From Desulfonatronospira thiodismutans ASO3-1 (GTDB lineage Bacteria; Desulfobacterota; Desulfovibrionia; Desulfovibrionales; Desulfonatronovibrionaceae): 64,000 nt of DNA. The stretch is from NCBI RefSeq assembly GCF_000174435.1, contig NZ_ACJN02000002.1:715490-779489 (forward strand), in the 5' to 3' direction. A program made the position numbers and the translations under genes. The notes beneath the pieces were generated by a model. It did not search any database, was not told the DNA's origin, and saw only the letters and a program-made list of their open reading frames with translations. Shown piece after piece: positions 1 through 9,122 of the stretch; position 1 is the stretch's first letter, and the number at the start of each line of letters is the position of its first letter.

Positions 1-882
1 AAGATAAAAGATGTGGTCAATAAAGAAGGTTTTAAAGGGCTGAATAGTTTTTCCCAACAGTTAAAACTGGATATTGATGAGGTGTTTGCTGCCCTGACAG
101 ATGATTTTACCCCTAAAAGCGAATGGTGTGGACGCAAGGCCAATGATTGTTTTCTTCGACTGCGTCCTTTGCTTCTCGGCGGTGATGATATGGCCCTGGC
201 CATGCCTGCGCCCTTATGGCCTGAGTTTGTGAACAACCTGTTGCGTGGCCTGGCAGGCAAGGGATACCCGGCATGTGCAGGTGTTGTGGTAGCCAAACAT
301 ACCTTCCCCATCAATCGCCTGGTGGAAATGGCTGAAGAGCTAGTGGGTTCTGCCAAGGCCATGGTGCGTTATAGAAAAAAGATCGCTGGAGAATCAGCAC
401 TTTCTGCAGAGTATCAGTGCGCAGTTGACTGGCATGTGCACCAGGAAACAGCCTTTGGTTCTCCCCTGGCTATACGTAAAAAGCATTTTGTAACAAAAGG
501 ACTTCGTTTCAGCAGGGACCATCAGGCTGGAGAAGCCATAATCCAGGCGGCAACATGCAGGCCTTACCTTTTGCAGGATTTTTCAGATCTGACTGAGACA
601 GGAAGAAAGCTTTCTGTGATAAGCAACTCAAAGTTGTTTGCCCTCTACAATGCCCTGCGTTCCGGATGTCAGGCGACTCGGGATTTCCTTACTTACGTCT
701 TGTTGCGTGATGATAATGAAAAGCTGACCAGCTATTCCCCTGTGTGGGCGGAGGTTTTGAAAAATCAGAGCAAATGGCCGATGTGGGAGGACTTTTCCGG
801 TCCAGATATGGATGTTCAGGCGTGCAGGACCCAGATGCCTGACGTGCTTGAGCTGTTGTTTCTGACCAGGCCTGACAAATAA
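1..882 (+). CDS. cas10: Cas10 large subunit, C-terminal part (5' end outside window)
   Basis: The reading frame is open from base 1 and ends at 882, so only the last 293 residues are visible. Residues 60-63 (bases 178-189) are GGDD inside LLLGGDDMALAMPA, the signature of the Cas10 palm polymerase/cyclase domain. In type III CRISPR complexes this domain makes cyclic oligoadenylates from ATP when target RNA is bound. The rest fits the small alpha-helical C-terminal domain. It heads a run of RAMP genes, with the next start 12 bases downstream. The two CARF proteins in the window are the expected receivers of its signal. An N-terminal HD nuclease domain, if present, lies upstream of the window. 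Cas10 identity is secure; the subtype is inferred from neighbours as III-D-like. Confidence 0.88.
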   Translation, partial: KIKDVVNKEGFKGLNSFSQQLKLDIDEVFAALTDDFTPKSEWCGRKANDCFLRLRPLLLGGDDMALAMPAPLWPEFVNNLLRGLAGKGYPACAGVVVAKHTFPINRLVEMAEELVGSAKAMVRYRKKIAGESALSAEYQCAVDWHVHQETAFGSPLAIRKKHFVTKGLRFSRDHQAGEAIIQAATCRPYLLQDFSDLTETGRKLSVISNSKLFALYNALRSGCQATRDFLTYVLLRDDNEKLTSYSPVWAEVLKNQSKWPMWEDFSGPDMDVQACRTQMPDVLELLFLTRPDK

Positions 883-894
883 GGAGTATATATT

Positions 895-1554
895 ATGAAT
901 ACATACTGGATTATTGATTACCGGATCAGATTATTGTCCGATTTTCACGCCGGAGCCGGCATTACCCTTGTGACGGGCAATACTCATGGACTGAGGCTGG
1001 ACGAAGAAAGTCAACCCTATCTGCCCGCCACCCAGGTCCGGGGACTTTTGCGCCAGGCCGGTCACAATATCAAACGCAGTATTCCTGAGCTGCAAGGCTT
1101 ATTCAAACAGAACTTCCCTGATGGTTCAGCCGATATTGCAGCTGAAAAAAACTATGCTGCAGTCAATAGTCCCAGAGGCTGGAGCTTTACCAGGGCCATG
1201 GTCAAAGATGCCGAATCCAGGGAAGACGGCTTGCAACCCTGGTCCAGACAGGCCCATGTACATATTGATCCTGTCAGCGGGGTTGTCCTCAACCTGTTTG
1301 GCTATGAGAAGGCTGGAGCAAAAAAACCGGGTGAAAGTATGGAGCTGGTGGGCAGGATTTATTCCAATACACCTGCAGAGGAAAAGGATGCAGCCCTGAT
1401 GCTGGCCTGCATGCGCTTCGAGGACCGGATTGGTCACAGGCGCAGCAGGGGGTACGGCAAAGTGGACTGGGTCTGGGACAGTGTGCGCAGTTTTACGCCT
1501 GGATCAAGTCTGGAAGCAAAAACACCCAAAGACATTTTTGAAAAACTATTTTAG
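895..1554 (+). CDS. Csm3-like RAMP (Cas7 group) protein of the type III complex
   Basis: A 219-residue protein starting at ATG 895 behind AAGGAG. It has the RAMP layout: a first beta strand followed by DFHAGAG near residue 16, the P-x-LPATQVRGLLRQ segment at about 43-55 that matches the IPGSSLKG motif, and a C-terminal glycine-rich loop HRRSRGYGK near residues 181-189. Cas7-group RAMPs form the backbone that holds the crRNA and, in Csm3/Cmr4, cut target RNA with an aspartate in a loop near the first strand. Which aspartate would serve here (for example in GLRLDEE) is not clear. The gene sits between cas10 and a larger RAMP, with 5 to 12 base gaps. The RAMP family is confident; the exact paralogue (Csm3 versus Csm5) is inferred. 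Confidence 0.75.
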   Translation: MNTYWIIDYRIRLLSDFHAGAGITLVTGNTHGLRLDEESQPYLPATQVRGLLRQAGHNIKRSIPELQGLFKQNFPDGSADIAAEKNYAAVNSPRGWSFTRAMVKDAESREDGLQPWSRQAHVHIDPVSGVVLNLFGYEKAGAKKPGESMELVGRIYSNTPAEEKDAALMLACMRFEDRIGHRRSRGYGKVDWVWDSVRSFTPGSSLEAKTPKDIFEKLF

Positions 1555-1565
1555 GAGATGTGGAT

Positions 1566-2753
1566 ATGGCGGATATAAATATTCTGAAGGTAAATCTTTT
1601 TCCGTTAAGCGATGTGCATTGCGGGTTTGGCCTGCAGCAGGGCAGTGTCCTTGCCGGGCTGAACTATATTCCGGGCAGGGTGCTCAGGGGAGCTCTGGCA
1701 GGCTGGAGTATAAGAAACGGTCGTATTCCCTCCAATAAAGAACCTTTATTCAAGAAGCTTTTTCAGGGAAGTGATTTTTCAGATTCAGGTGTTTCTTTCC
1801 CTTCTTGCAGACTTGGAGACAGGTTTGATTTGCCAGCATCAGTATTCCGGGTGGGTAAAACCGGAGCCCAGGACCCTATGCACAAGCTTCTTGCCGGTAA
1901 GGACGACGAAAGCGTAGAAACTGATTTTACACTGGCAGACACTGGGCAGCCTATAGATTTTCTAAGGTCCGATAAAATGCCTTGTGAAGTACACTCTCAA
2001 CTCTCTGCTGCCGGGGGCGCTGTAAAAGATCTGCAGACAGGTACTGAACTTTCAGAGCAGGCCCCGAGCGTTCTGGATATGCGTAACAGGCATGATCCCC
2101 AAAGCGGGAGGGTAGGGGAAGACGGTCTTTTTGCAGAAGAAATGATACCTTATATGGGTGCAGATTCCGGTTTCAGCGGTCTTCTAATCTGTACAGAAGA
2201 GGCCTTAAGGATTTTTGAGCCTCTTGCCTCAAGATGTGATCCGATGAATCCTGATCCTCTGCATGTTATCTTTATGGGCAGGCGCAGATCACCTGTGTGC
2301 ATTTCTGCAGAAAGAGCAGATCATATCCTGGATGAGGTGCTCAACTCTTTTGATTTAGGTGCTCAAAATATAAGCATAAGCTTTCACTCTGAATATCTAC
2401 CCTCAGAATCAGAAATCTTTCCTTTACAGGACAGTCATCTGCAAAAAGATCTCGATTTGCCAGAACTCGAAATCAAGAACAAATTCTGCGTACGAGGCAT
2501 GCAGCATGGATTTAATGTTGTTAAAGATGAGCATGGATTCGACAGTCCTGATACTCAGAAAGAAACAACTGGAATGGAAGCGCGGCCTTGTTTTTCTCCA
2601 GGTACCTGCGTGTTTATTGATACAAAAAACAAAATAGGTCCGGAAGATAAGAAAAGGCTTGCTGTTCTTTCATTGACAGGAGCAGGAAAAGATACTGTTA
2701 ATGGTTCCGGTAGATTCTTCATCAATGCCAACATTCATGGAATTCAGGAGTAA
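1566..2753 (+). CDS. Large RAMP protein, Csx10/Cas5-like
   Basis: I place the start at ATG 1566, not GTG 1560, because the AGGAG at 1553-1557 is correctly spaced only for the ATG. The product is 395 residues. The N-terminus has a RAMP strand (LKVNLFPLSDVHCGFG) followed by the motif IPGRVLRGALAGWSI at about residues 34-48, typical of Csx10-type RAMPs of subtype III-D, which take the Cas5 position and contact the crRNA 5' handle. The middle is long and poorly conserved. Near the C-terminus there is LTGAGKDTVNGSGRFFI, which resembles the glycine-rich RAMP loop. It is co-directional with its neighbours: the upstream stop is 11 bases away and the downstream ATG follows by 4 bases. RAMP assignment is fairly safe; the Csx10 label is an inference from size and motif. 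Confidence 0.58.
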   Translation: MADINILKVNLFPLSDVHCGFGLQQGSVLAGLNYIPGRVLRGALAGWSIRNGRIPSNKEPLFKKLFQGSDFSDSGVSFPSCRLGDRFDLPASVFRVGKTGAQDPMHKLLAGKDDESVETDFTLADTGQPIDFLRSDKMPCEVHSQLSAAGGAVKDLQTGTELSEQAPSVLDMRNRHDPQSGRVGEDGLFAEEMIPYMGADSGFSGLLICTEEALRIFEPLASRCDPMNPDPLHVIFMGRRRSPVCISAERADHILDEVLNSFDLGAQNISISFHSEYLPSESEIFPLQDSHLQKDLDLPELEIKNKFCVRGMQHGFNVVKDEHGFDSPDTQKETTGMEARPCFSPGTCVFIDTKNKIGPEDKKRLAVLSLTGAGKDTVNGSGRFFINANIHGIQE

Positions 2754-2757
2754 AAAT

Positions 2758-3147
2758 ATGTATCATGAGCAGATGTACCACATAGGCGAATATATACTGA
2801 GCCATAAAGGGCTACAAAATTATTTTAAACAGGAGGGTGCCAATGCCAAAAGCTTTTGGAGGCAGTTCAGAAGCGATATGATGCGCCAAAGACCAGAAAC
2901 TATAAAAAAATATCTTTGTTCAGAAGACTCCCGTCTTAACCATCATGAATATGCCGATAAATTCGGTAAAGAATTATATGAAATGTTTTTTAGTGAGGAC
3001 AATGACCAGGAACAGGTCAGGATGTATATCAATGCTGTTATTTATTTCTGCCTGGAAATGGATGCGTCATTTAAGGTTCAAGATATCACTGATAAAAATA
3101 AAAAACAGAGCTTGAAAACAGCTCTGCATATATGGGAGGCAAAATGA
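2758..3147 (+). CDS. Small helical protein, candidate Cas11-type small subunit
   Basis: A 129-residue protein from ATG 2758, preceded by AGGAG at 2746-2750 that overlaps the end of the upstream RAMP. Its TGA overlaps the next gene's ATG (ATGA at 3144-3147), so the two are translationally coupled. The sequence is charged, helix-rich and lacks glycine loops or a signal peptide, which suits the all-helical small subunits (Csm2, Cmr5) of type III complexes that are about 110-150 residues long. No residue motif proves this; the call is by size, position between two RAMP genes and predicted helicity. It could instead be a Csx19-like accessory. Confidence 0.4.
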   Translation: MYHEQMYHIGEYILSHKGLQNYFKQEGANAKSFWRQFRSDMMRQRPETIKKYLCSEDSRLNHHEYADKFGKELYEMFFSEDNDQEQVRMYINAVIYFCLEMDASFKVQDITDKNKKQSLKTALHIWEAK

Positions 3148-4529
3148 TTCGCATACTTTTCTTTGCAACCCTGGAAATGGTGGCTCCCCTGCATATAGGC
3201 TCTGGAAAAAAAGATGACCCTCTCTCAGACAACCCTGTAATGCGCAACACAGCCGGCATGCCTTTTATCCCCGGAGGGTCTCTGAGTGGATTGTTTGCCA
3301 GAATTCTGGATGAAAAGCAGAAAATAGACTTGCTTGGCTATCCTTCTTCACACAAGAAGGGAGACAACAAGCCATCCCGGGTTACCTTTGACGATGCACT
3401 GCCGATTCCTCAACAGCAGTATTCCATTCTTCATCCTGTAGATGTGAGGACTTCAGTGACCATAAAGCGTGACACTCTTACAGCCAAGCAAAACCACCTT
3501 TTTCAATCCGAGGTGCTGCCCGTAGGAACAAGGTTTTGCTTTTCCTGCCGCTTTGATGCCGAGAATGAAGAGCAGGCAAGCGAATTCAGGGAACTTGTAA
3601 ACACTTTTTTAAACATGTCCCCACCCCTGGGGGGTAAGACCAATTCCGGTAAAGGACAGTGGAAGGCTGATGAATTTCATATTGCCAGGTTTGACCTTTC
3701 CACTCCTGAAGGTGTCAGGGAATGGGTTTTGAAAGGCCATGGCTTCAACTGGACCGGAGATCCTTCCACGCTTGACTTTAGCTCTAAAGAAAAAAATATT
3801 CCGGTTCAAAACCTTGGAGATGAACGCTGGCGGGTCCGGATTCAGGCGGAGATCGATGGTCTGCACCTGGTTGCAGCCATGTCCGGGGTGCCTGTTAAGG
3901 AAAGCCCGGACATTGAACAGGCCACCCGACAGCGCATCGACGACCAGGGGGTACTACAGCCAGAATATGTTGATTTCGGTTCAAGTGTCAAAGGCCAGTT
4001 GCGGACTATTATGGAGATGATTCTGCGTACTCATCTCAAAAGCCATGGACTTTCAAAAAAACAAGTCGAGCAGGAACTGATACCTGATCCAGCACCAGGT
4101 CAGAAGGATCCAAAAAGCAAATGGGTTAACGCAGCTCAGTTTTTCGGCAGCACAGAAAAAAAAGGCGGATTCAGGGCCTGCGAAATGGTCTGGCATGATG
4201 CTGATATCAGTCGCGAAGACCATATCAGGCTATGCGAATTCACCCAGCAGACCATAAGCGGGGCCAAGTTTGAGTTTGCACCGTTGTGTAAGGGAAGGTC
4301 AGAGCTGGAAATCAGTGTCCCCAAAGACTCTCCAGACTGGCAAAAGGAGCTTCTGTCCCACGCAGCAATACTTCTGTCACTGGATATCCTCCCTTTTGGA
4401 GGGCATGCTTCCAGGGGTTATCTGGGGGCGAAGTTTTCAAGTCCTGAATATCCTGATGGCAAACCTGCCCAGGGAGAACTCAAGAGTCTCGTTGAAAGTC
4501 GTATTCATGAAAAACAGGAGGCTGCATGA
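3144..4529 (+). CDS. Tandem RAMP protein (two Cas7-like domains)
   Basis: The ATG at 3144 is chosen over 3132 because GGGAGG at 3134-3139 is the ribosome binding site. The protein has 461 residues and two RAMP halves. The first (about 1-190) has HIGSGKKDD, then SDNPVMRN and MPFIPGGSLSGLF, and a glycine-rich LGGKTNSGKGQW loop. The aspartate in SDNPVMRN aligns by eye with the RNA-cleaving aspartate of Csm3 (DSPVIKD). The second half (about 235-445) has VDFGSSVKGQLRTIM and a C-terminal FGGHASRGYLGAKF loop. Fused Cas7-like RAMPs are known in type III-D/E-like complexes and would contribute two backbone positions. It overlaps genes on both sides by ATGA. No catalytic aspartate is evident in the second half. 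Confidence 0.65.
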   Translation: MIRILFFATLEMVAPLHIGSGKKDDPLSDNPVMRNTAGMPFIPGGSLSGLFARILDEKQKIDLLGYPSSHKKGDNKPSRVTFDDALPIPQQQYSILHPVDVRTSVTIKRDTLTAKQNHLFQSEVLPVGTRFCFSCRFDAENEEQASEFRELVNTFLNMSPPLGGKTNSGKGQWKADEFHIARFDLSTPEGVREWVLKGHGFNWTGDPSTLDFSSKEKNIPVQNLGDERWRVRIQAEIDGLHLVAAMSGVPVKESPDIEQATRQRIDDQGVLQPEYVDFGSSVKGQLRTIMEMILRTHLKSHGLSKKQVEQELIPDPAPGQKDPKSKWVNAAQFFGSTEKKGGFRACEMVWHDADISREDHIRLCEFTQQTISGAKFEFAPLCKGRSELEISVPKDSPDWQKELLSHAAILLSLDILPFGGHASRGYLGAKFSSPEYPDGKPAQGELKSLVESRIHEKQEAA

Positions 4530-6733
4530 AGCCGGAAGATGTTGATGTCTTGATCTTTACCACCGTTGGGACCTCTTTGCTGACCAACAATGGATACGAA
4601 CTGAAAAAGTTCAGACAAAACGAAAAGCAGGAAGAAAAGGTATGCAAAGAGTTAACAAATAAGCTCAGCAGGAAGTTGATCTGGAACCACATAGACCTAA
4701 AGAATAACCCTTTTCCTGCAGAAACTTCCAGCTTGTATGCCTTCCTCCAGAGCAATCCTTATAGTGAGGAAGAGCTAAAGGATAAATACAAGAAAGTTGT
4801 CTTTATTCATTCGCCGGACTTGAGTCAGAAAGAAGTGCCCAGGGGAATAAACGGACCTGCAGTGGCCCAGGGACTGGTGGATGTGACCAGACATCAGTTT
4901 AAAAATCTGGAAGAGGAACAGAGGTGGGATTTTGAAAATTGCAGGGAGATAAGCCAGCTTGATCCTGAGGATGCAAATGTTTTTCCCAGGGCGACAGAGA
5001 GTCTTTTCCAGATTGTGCAGGAGCAGGTAAATGCGCATCCTGAGGCAGAAGTGTTCCTGAACATCACCGGGGGGTACAAAGGGCTTGTTCCCTATCTGAC
5101 CATGCTGGGCATGGCCCTGGGGGAAATGGTGCGCATATTTTACCTGTTCGAGGAGTCCCCGGAGATTATCTGGCTGCCGACCCTGCCCATGGCCTTTGAT
5201 GTCATGCAGTGGAGAGATCAGAGGGGGCTTCTCAAGCCCTTTGAAGATCCTCAATGTACAATTCTTGAGCCTTCTCAAAAGCAGAAACTGTATGAAGCAC
5301 TTCAGGGCACAAGAGCAGTCAGTCTGCTTCAAAAAAACGATGCTCAGGATATAGTCCTGAATCCCATGGGAAACTTCCTTAAACAACTTTATGATGAAAG
5401 CAAGGAGGGTCAGCTCAGTAGTTTCGGCTATGGTGATCAGTTGCTGGATAATATCAATGACCGGGATTTGCGCGAATATCTGGCAAAGAATTGTATTCCT
5501 CACTGGAGACACATGTCTACTGGAGATCATATTCCTGAGACAGTGGAGCACGGAAGAGGTCATGTGCAGCGTCTGCTGGAACTGGCCCAGCAGTTTATTC
5601 TGGCTGCAGGGCTGGAGTTAAGCGATGAACAGCTTTTTGTACTTATTTCATGCATATGGCTGCACGATCTGGGCCATACCGGTGATTATTTCCAGTACGA
5701 AGGGAGTGACGGCCTGGTACAAAATCCTGAAGATGAAAGCAGCACAGGCAAATGTTTCTGTTACGGGGACCCTGACATGGTACGGGTCAATCACAACCTG
5801 CTCACCTACCAGCTGATAAAGGATGATGAGCTGGTCCCTGAAGACAGGCGGGTCATTTTTCCAGGCAGATTTCCCAAGAAATACCACAGGCAGAGACTTG
5901 TCGATTCAGTCAAGTATGCCTGCCTTTATCATCGCCGTAAAATGCCGGTCAAAGGGTCGAAGGAGGTTGGTGCTTTCATGGTTTCCAGGGGTCTTAGTGA
6001 CTTCGAACAGGGCAACGAAGTGGTTGAAGGCTTCCCCATGCTTGCCGCCTTACTCAGGGTTTGTGATGGAGCAGAGAACCAGGCTGAAAGAAGCGGCAGT
6101 CATGAGTATGAGAAAGTCATGCGCTGGGTGATCAAGCGCCGGGTATCGGCTATGCTGGATATGCCGGAGTTTACGGGTGCTTTGGCCTCGTTGTGCAATA
6201 ACCGTCCTGAATTATTTGATCAGGGTGATTATTTTGCCTCTTTTCAATGGGATAGTGAACTGAGTACAAAGATCAAAGATATCCAGCAAGTCCAGTGGGA
6301 CGGCGTTACAACACATACTGGGCCAGCCATTGAGGCGGAGTTCAAGTCCAGGCAACCTCCACACTACCAGAAACACCGCATGCTGAGTAACACCTTTGTT
6401 GTTCCGGTCAAGGGCGATGACTGCAAAAAAACAGGCAGTCAGGGCCTGTGTGCTTTCCAGGGGTCCAGCAAGCATCCTGTTATTGGTGTATATTGTCTGG
6501 CAAACACAGGTCGGGATGACAGCACAGGGTTTGAATACAACAGGCAGACTGTTCTGGATGACATTATGGTGTCTTTAGCCACAGAGTTTGAGCCTGTCGC
6601 ACATCTTTTGCCGTTCAGCCTGGCCATATTTCTCATAGAGAATGGACAAGTGTACCATTTGTGCCATCATGAAAAACATGATGATTCTTGTGATGGTGGT
6701 AGAGCTGGCAAATATTGTCTGAAATCCATCTAA
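4526..6733 (+). CDS. CARF-HD fusion, cyclic-oligoadenylate effector candidate
   Basis: A 735-residue protein coupled to the upstream RAMP by ATGA. Residues about 8-220 are a CARF ligand-sensor domain: TTVGTSLL at 12-19 is the nucleotide-binding loop of the first strand and NITGGYKGLVPYL from about 179 is the second diagnostic motif. From about 335 to 530 there is a complete HD phosphohydrolase signature: H342 (EHGRGH), HD at 380-381 (WLHDLGH), H423, H469 (YHRRK) and D514 (VCDGAE). The last 200 residues are unassigned. In type III systems CARF effectors are switched on by cyclic oligoadenylate from Cas10. An HD output would hydrolyse a nucleotide or nucleic-acid phosphoester instead of the usual HEPN RNase. 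Domain calls are strong; substrate is unknown. Confidence 0.8.
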   Translation: MKPEDVDVLIFTTVGTSLLTNNGYELKKFRQNEKQEEKVCKELTNKLSRKLIWNHIDLKNNPFPAETSSLYAFLQSNPYSEEELKDKYKKVVFIHSPDLSQKEVPRGINGPAVAQGLVDVTRHQFKNLEEEQRWDFENCREISQLDPEDANVFPRATESLFQIVQEQVNAHPEAEVFLNITGGYKGLVPYLTMLGMALGEMVRIFYLFEESPEIIWLPTLPMAFDVMQWRDQRGLLKPFEDPQCTILEPSQKQKLYEALQGTRAVSLLQKNDAQDIVLNPMGNFLKQLYDESKEGQLSSFGYGDQLLDNINDRDLREYLAKNCIPHWRHMSTGDHIPETVEHGRGHVQRLLELAQQFILAAGLELSDEQLFVLISCIWLHDLGHTGDYFQYEGSDGLVQNPEDESSTGKCFCYGDPDMVRVNHNLLTYQLIKDDELVPEDRRVIFPGRFPKKYHRQRLVDSVKYACLYHRRKMPVKGSKEVGAFMVSRGLSDFEQGNEVVEGFPMLAALLRVCDGAENQAERSGSHEYEKVMRWVIKRRVSAMLDMPEFTGALASLCNNRPELFDQGDYFASFQWDSELSTKIKDIQQVQWDGVTTHTGPAIEAEFKSRQPPHYQKHRMLSNTFVVPVKGDDCKKTGSQGLCAFQGSSKHPVIGVYCLANTGRDDSTGFEYNRQTVLDDIMVSLATEFEPVAHLLPFSLAIFLIENGQVYHLCHHEKHDDSCDGGRAGKYCLKSI

Positions 6734-6794
6734 AAAAATAGGTGGTTGAATATTAAAAAGCAGCTTAAATAAACGAAGGGCAAATAAATATGGG

Positions 6795-6836
6795 AGGGGA
6801 TTGGATTTAAAGTCTAATCCCCTTTCTGATTTTTAT
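6795..6836 (+). terminator. Rho-independent terminator after the effector operon
   Basis: AGGGGATTGGA (6795-6805) pairs with TCTAATCCCCT (6813-6823) around a 7-base loop, followed by a T-rich tract. It lies 60 bases after the stop of the CARF-HD gene and closes the cas10 to CARF-HD operon. Confidence 0.7.
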
Positions 6837-7241
6837 TAGCTTGTAGTCCGGTTTCCCGCCCCCCCTCAGTATTTTCTCAAGAAAGCAGGAGAGGCCTTCC
6901 CAGCTCCTGACCTGCGTTCTAGAGTGCAAGGCATAGCATTTCAGCCATTTTTGAGCTGTCTATTATAAATCCCAGCATATCATAAACCACTTTCCATATA
7001 AAAAAATGCAGGGGAATAGAAAAGCGATTCGTTGCCAGCTATGCACAAGATCCCTGGTATAGCCATCTGACATCTACCCTCTGTCCTGCACCTGCGTGGG
7101 ATTATTATATGACAAGTGCCTTAAAGTTATTAGCATTTCAGGTGGAACTGGGGGCAGACAATGTTTTTGCAGGCATATAATGGAAGGCCGGTTGTGCAAT
7201 TTATTGTTTTTTTTCTTCGAATAAGCCAGGAGGAAGTCCCC
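6837..7241. other. Intergenic spacer upstream of cas1
   Basis: No gene is supported here. A copy of the dispersed motif TTTCCATATAAAAAAATGC lies at 6991-7009; near-identical copies precede the TPR gene and both small-peptide gene regions. The cas1 ribosome binding site CCAGGAGG is at 7227-7234. A longer in-frame start at 7161 exists but lacks a ribosome binding site. Confidence 0.5.
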
Positions 7242-8243
7242 ATGGAAAGAGTGTATATCCTGGAAGACGGGGTTTACTTGAGAAAAAACGGCGACAACCT
7301 GGTGCTTACCAAAAACAGGCAGACGTTAGAAGAGATACCTGTGCGCAACCTGAAACAGATGGTGCTCGCAGGTTACGCCGCCCTTAGTGGTTCTGTATTG
7401 CAGGTTTTGATGCAAAACAGGGTGGAGACTGTTTTTCTTGATAAAAACTGGCGTTTTCAGGGCAGGCTTAATGTGGATGAGCATAAGCATGTTCAACGCA
7501 GGATTGATCAGTACCGTAATCTCAGTGATCCTGAGTTTGTTGCAGAATCTGCCAGAATCCTGGTGCACGGCAAGCTGGAAAACATGGCCCGCATGCTTCA
7601 GGTCAGGGGTAAACGGATGAAGAACCAGGAGCTTTTGTCCAAAGCAGCTGCGATAAGGGCTTTGGGAAAAGAGCTTGGCAGCTTGCAGGACGTAGAACTG
7701 ATCAGGGGATGCGAGGGACATGCATCCAGGCTGTATTTTCAGGTGTTTGATCATCTTTTAACCAACAAAAATTTCAGCTTCAAGGGACGTAGCAAGCGTC
7801 CACCCAAAGACCCGGTCAATGCCCTGCTTTCATTTGTTTATACACTGCTGACCAATGAAGTACAGACAGCGGTAAAGACAGTTGGCCTTGACCCTTACCT
7901 GGGTGCTCTGCATGTCATCGACTATGGCAGGCCCTCTCTGGCCTGTGACCTGGTGGAGGAATGGAGGGCATTTCTGGGGGACAGGCTGGTCCTGGGGCTT
8001 ATAAACAAAAAAAGCATAAGTGTTGATGATTTTGTTTATCGTGATGTGAAAGATACGGATTTTGTAGATGAAAAAGATCTGCGCAGCAAAAGGCCTGTGG
8101 AAATGAAGCCCGCAATATGCCGGGCTTTTCTGCAATCTTATGAGAAATGGATGCAGCAGAAGATCCTGGACCCTGTAAGTGGTGCGTATTCCACGCAAAG
8201 TGGACAGTCAGTACACGGCATGATGGACAGTGTTCCACACTGA
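7242..8243 (+). pseudogene. cas1: Cas1 integrase, 5' portion interrupted by IS21 element
   Basis: Cas1 is the spacer-integration nuclease of CRISPR adaptation and acts with Cas2. The start is ATG 7242 after CCAGGAGG. The catalytic triad is visible as E158 (GCEGHAS), H224 (LHVIDYG) and D236 (ACDLVEE), with family-typical spacing. Native coding stops at base 8182 (codon 314), where the IS element begins; the frame then runs 20 codons into the IS and stops. The missing tail of about 36 residues is found at 11528-11636. Joining 7242-8182 to 11528-11636 restores a 349-residue Cas1 exactly in frame. The truncated product keeps all catalytic residues but loses the C-terminal helix region, so activity is doubtful. 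Confidence 0.88.
7570..8182. repeat. 613-bp direct duplication of cas1, left copy
   Basis: This part of cas1 is repeated at 10915-11527 on the other side of the IS21 element with no difference noticed by eye. It is far larger than the 4-8 bp target duplications usual for IS21. Confidence 0.92.
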
Positions 8244-8354
8244 TGGTGGACAGCATTCCATGGGAAAGTGGACAGTGTTCCACGCTGATGGTGGACAGAT
8301 GTCATTCACAGAACAAAGCGCTTATCGGAGCGAAGCGACGCGGGATGCCTTGTT

Positions 8355-9110
8355 TTAATCGAAACTGTTCTTTGAAGTCAACGATGCTTCCAGTTCGCGC
8401 ATGGAATCTCCCCAAAGATCCATTCGGTGTGCATTGTGGATCAGGCGATCCAGGACAGCGTCAGCCAGGGTGGGATCACCCAGATACTCGTGCCATTTTT
8501 GGATTGAGAGCTGGCTTGTAACCAGGGTGGAGCGCAGCCCGTGCCGGTCCTCAAGGATCTCCAGTAGATCTCTTAGCTGTTCAGCTTTAAGCGGGCTTAT
8601 GCCCCAGTCATCCAGGACCAGCAGATCTGTTTTGGCCAGCTCTTTCATGACTTTGGGGTAACGCCCGTCACCTCTGGATATGCCCACATCCTGCAAGAGA
8701 CGGGGCATGCGGGTATAGAGGGCGCTGTATCCCTCTCTGCAGGCTTTTTGGGCCAGGGCACAGGCCAGCCAGCTTTTGCCTATCCCTGTGGGTCCTGTAA
8801 TAATCAGGTTTTGATGCTCTTTTATCCACTGGCAGTCACAAAGCTTGAAGACTTGTGACTTGTCCAGTCTTCTGGGATGACGGTAGTTAATGTCTTCAAC
8901 CACAGCCCTGTGCCTCAGCTTGGCTTTTTTGAGCCTTGTTTGCAGACGTTTGGATTCTCTTTCCGTCATCTCCCGGTCCAGGAGCAGGCCCAGTCTTTCT
9001 TCAAAGGACAGGGCCTCAATTTCCCTGGTTTCCTGCTGTTCCTGCAGGGCCTTAAGCATGCCTGTCAGTCGCATGGTTTGTAGTTTTTCAAGAGTGGGGT
9101 GGTTTAACAT
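8355..9110 (-). CDS. istB: IstB-like ATPase, IS21 transposition helper
   Basis: A 251-residue AAA+ ATPase. The Walker A motif is GPTGIGKSW and Walker B is LLVLDDWG. The N-terminal part has the long helical segment (LTGMLKALQEQ, FEERLGLLLDRE) characteristic of IstB proteins, which bind target DNA and deliver it to the IstA transposase. The gene follows istA with a gap of 12 bases and a ribosome binding site (AAAGGAGG on the - strand) lies directly upstream. Length matches the family (about 250 residues). It appears functional. Confidence 0.92.
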   Translation of the reverse strand: MLNHPTLEKLQTMRLTGMLKALQEQQETREIEALSFEERLGLLLDREMTERESKRLQTRLKKAKLRHRAVVEDINYRHPRRLDKSQVFKLCDCQWIKEHQNLIITGPTGIGKSWLACALAQKACREGYSALYTRMPRLLQDVGISRGDGRYPKVMKELAKTDLLVLDDWGISPLKAEQLRDLLEILEDRHGLRSTLVTSQLSIQKWHEYLGDPTLADAVLDRLIHNAHRMDLWGDSMRELEASLTSKNSFD

Positions 9111-9122
9111 TTTGTCCTCCTT

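Noticed and set aside
4775..5563. Open frame of 262 codons on - opposite the CARF-HD gene
   Set aside because: The opposite strand carries conserved CARF and HD motifs; the antisense product has none.
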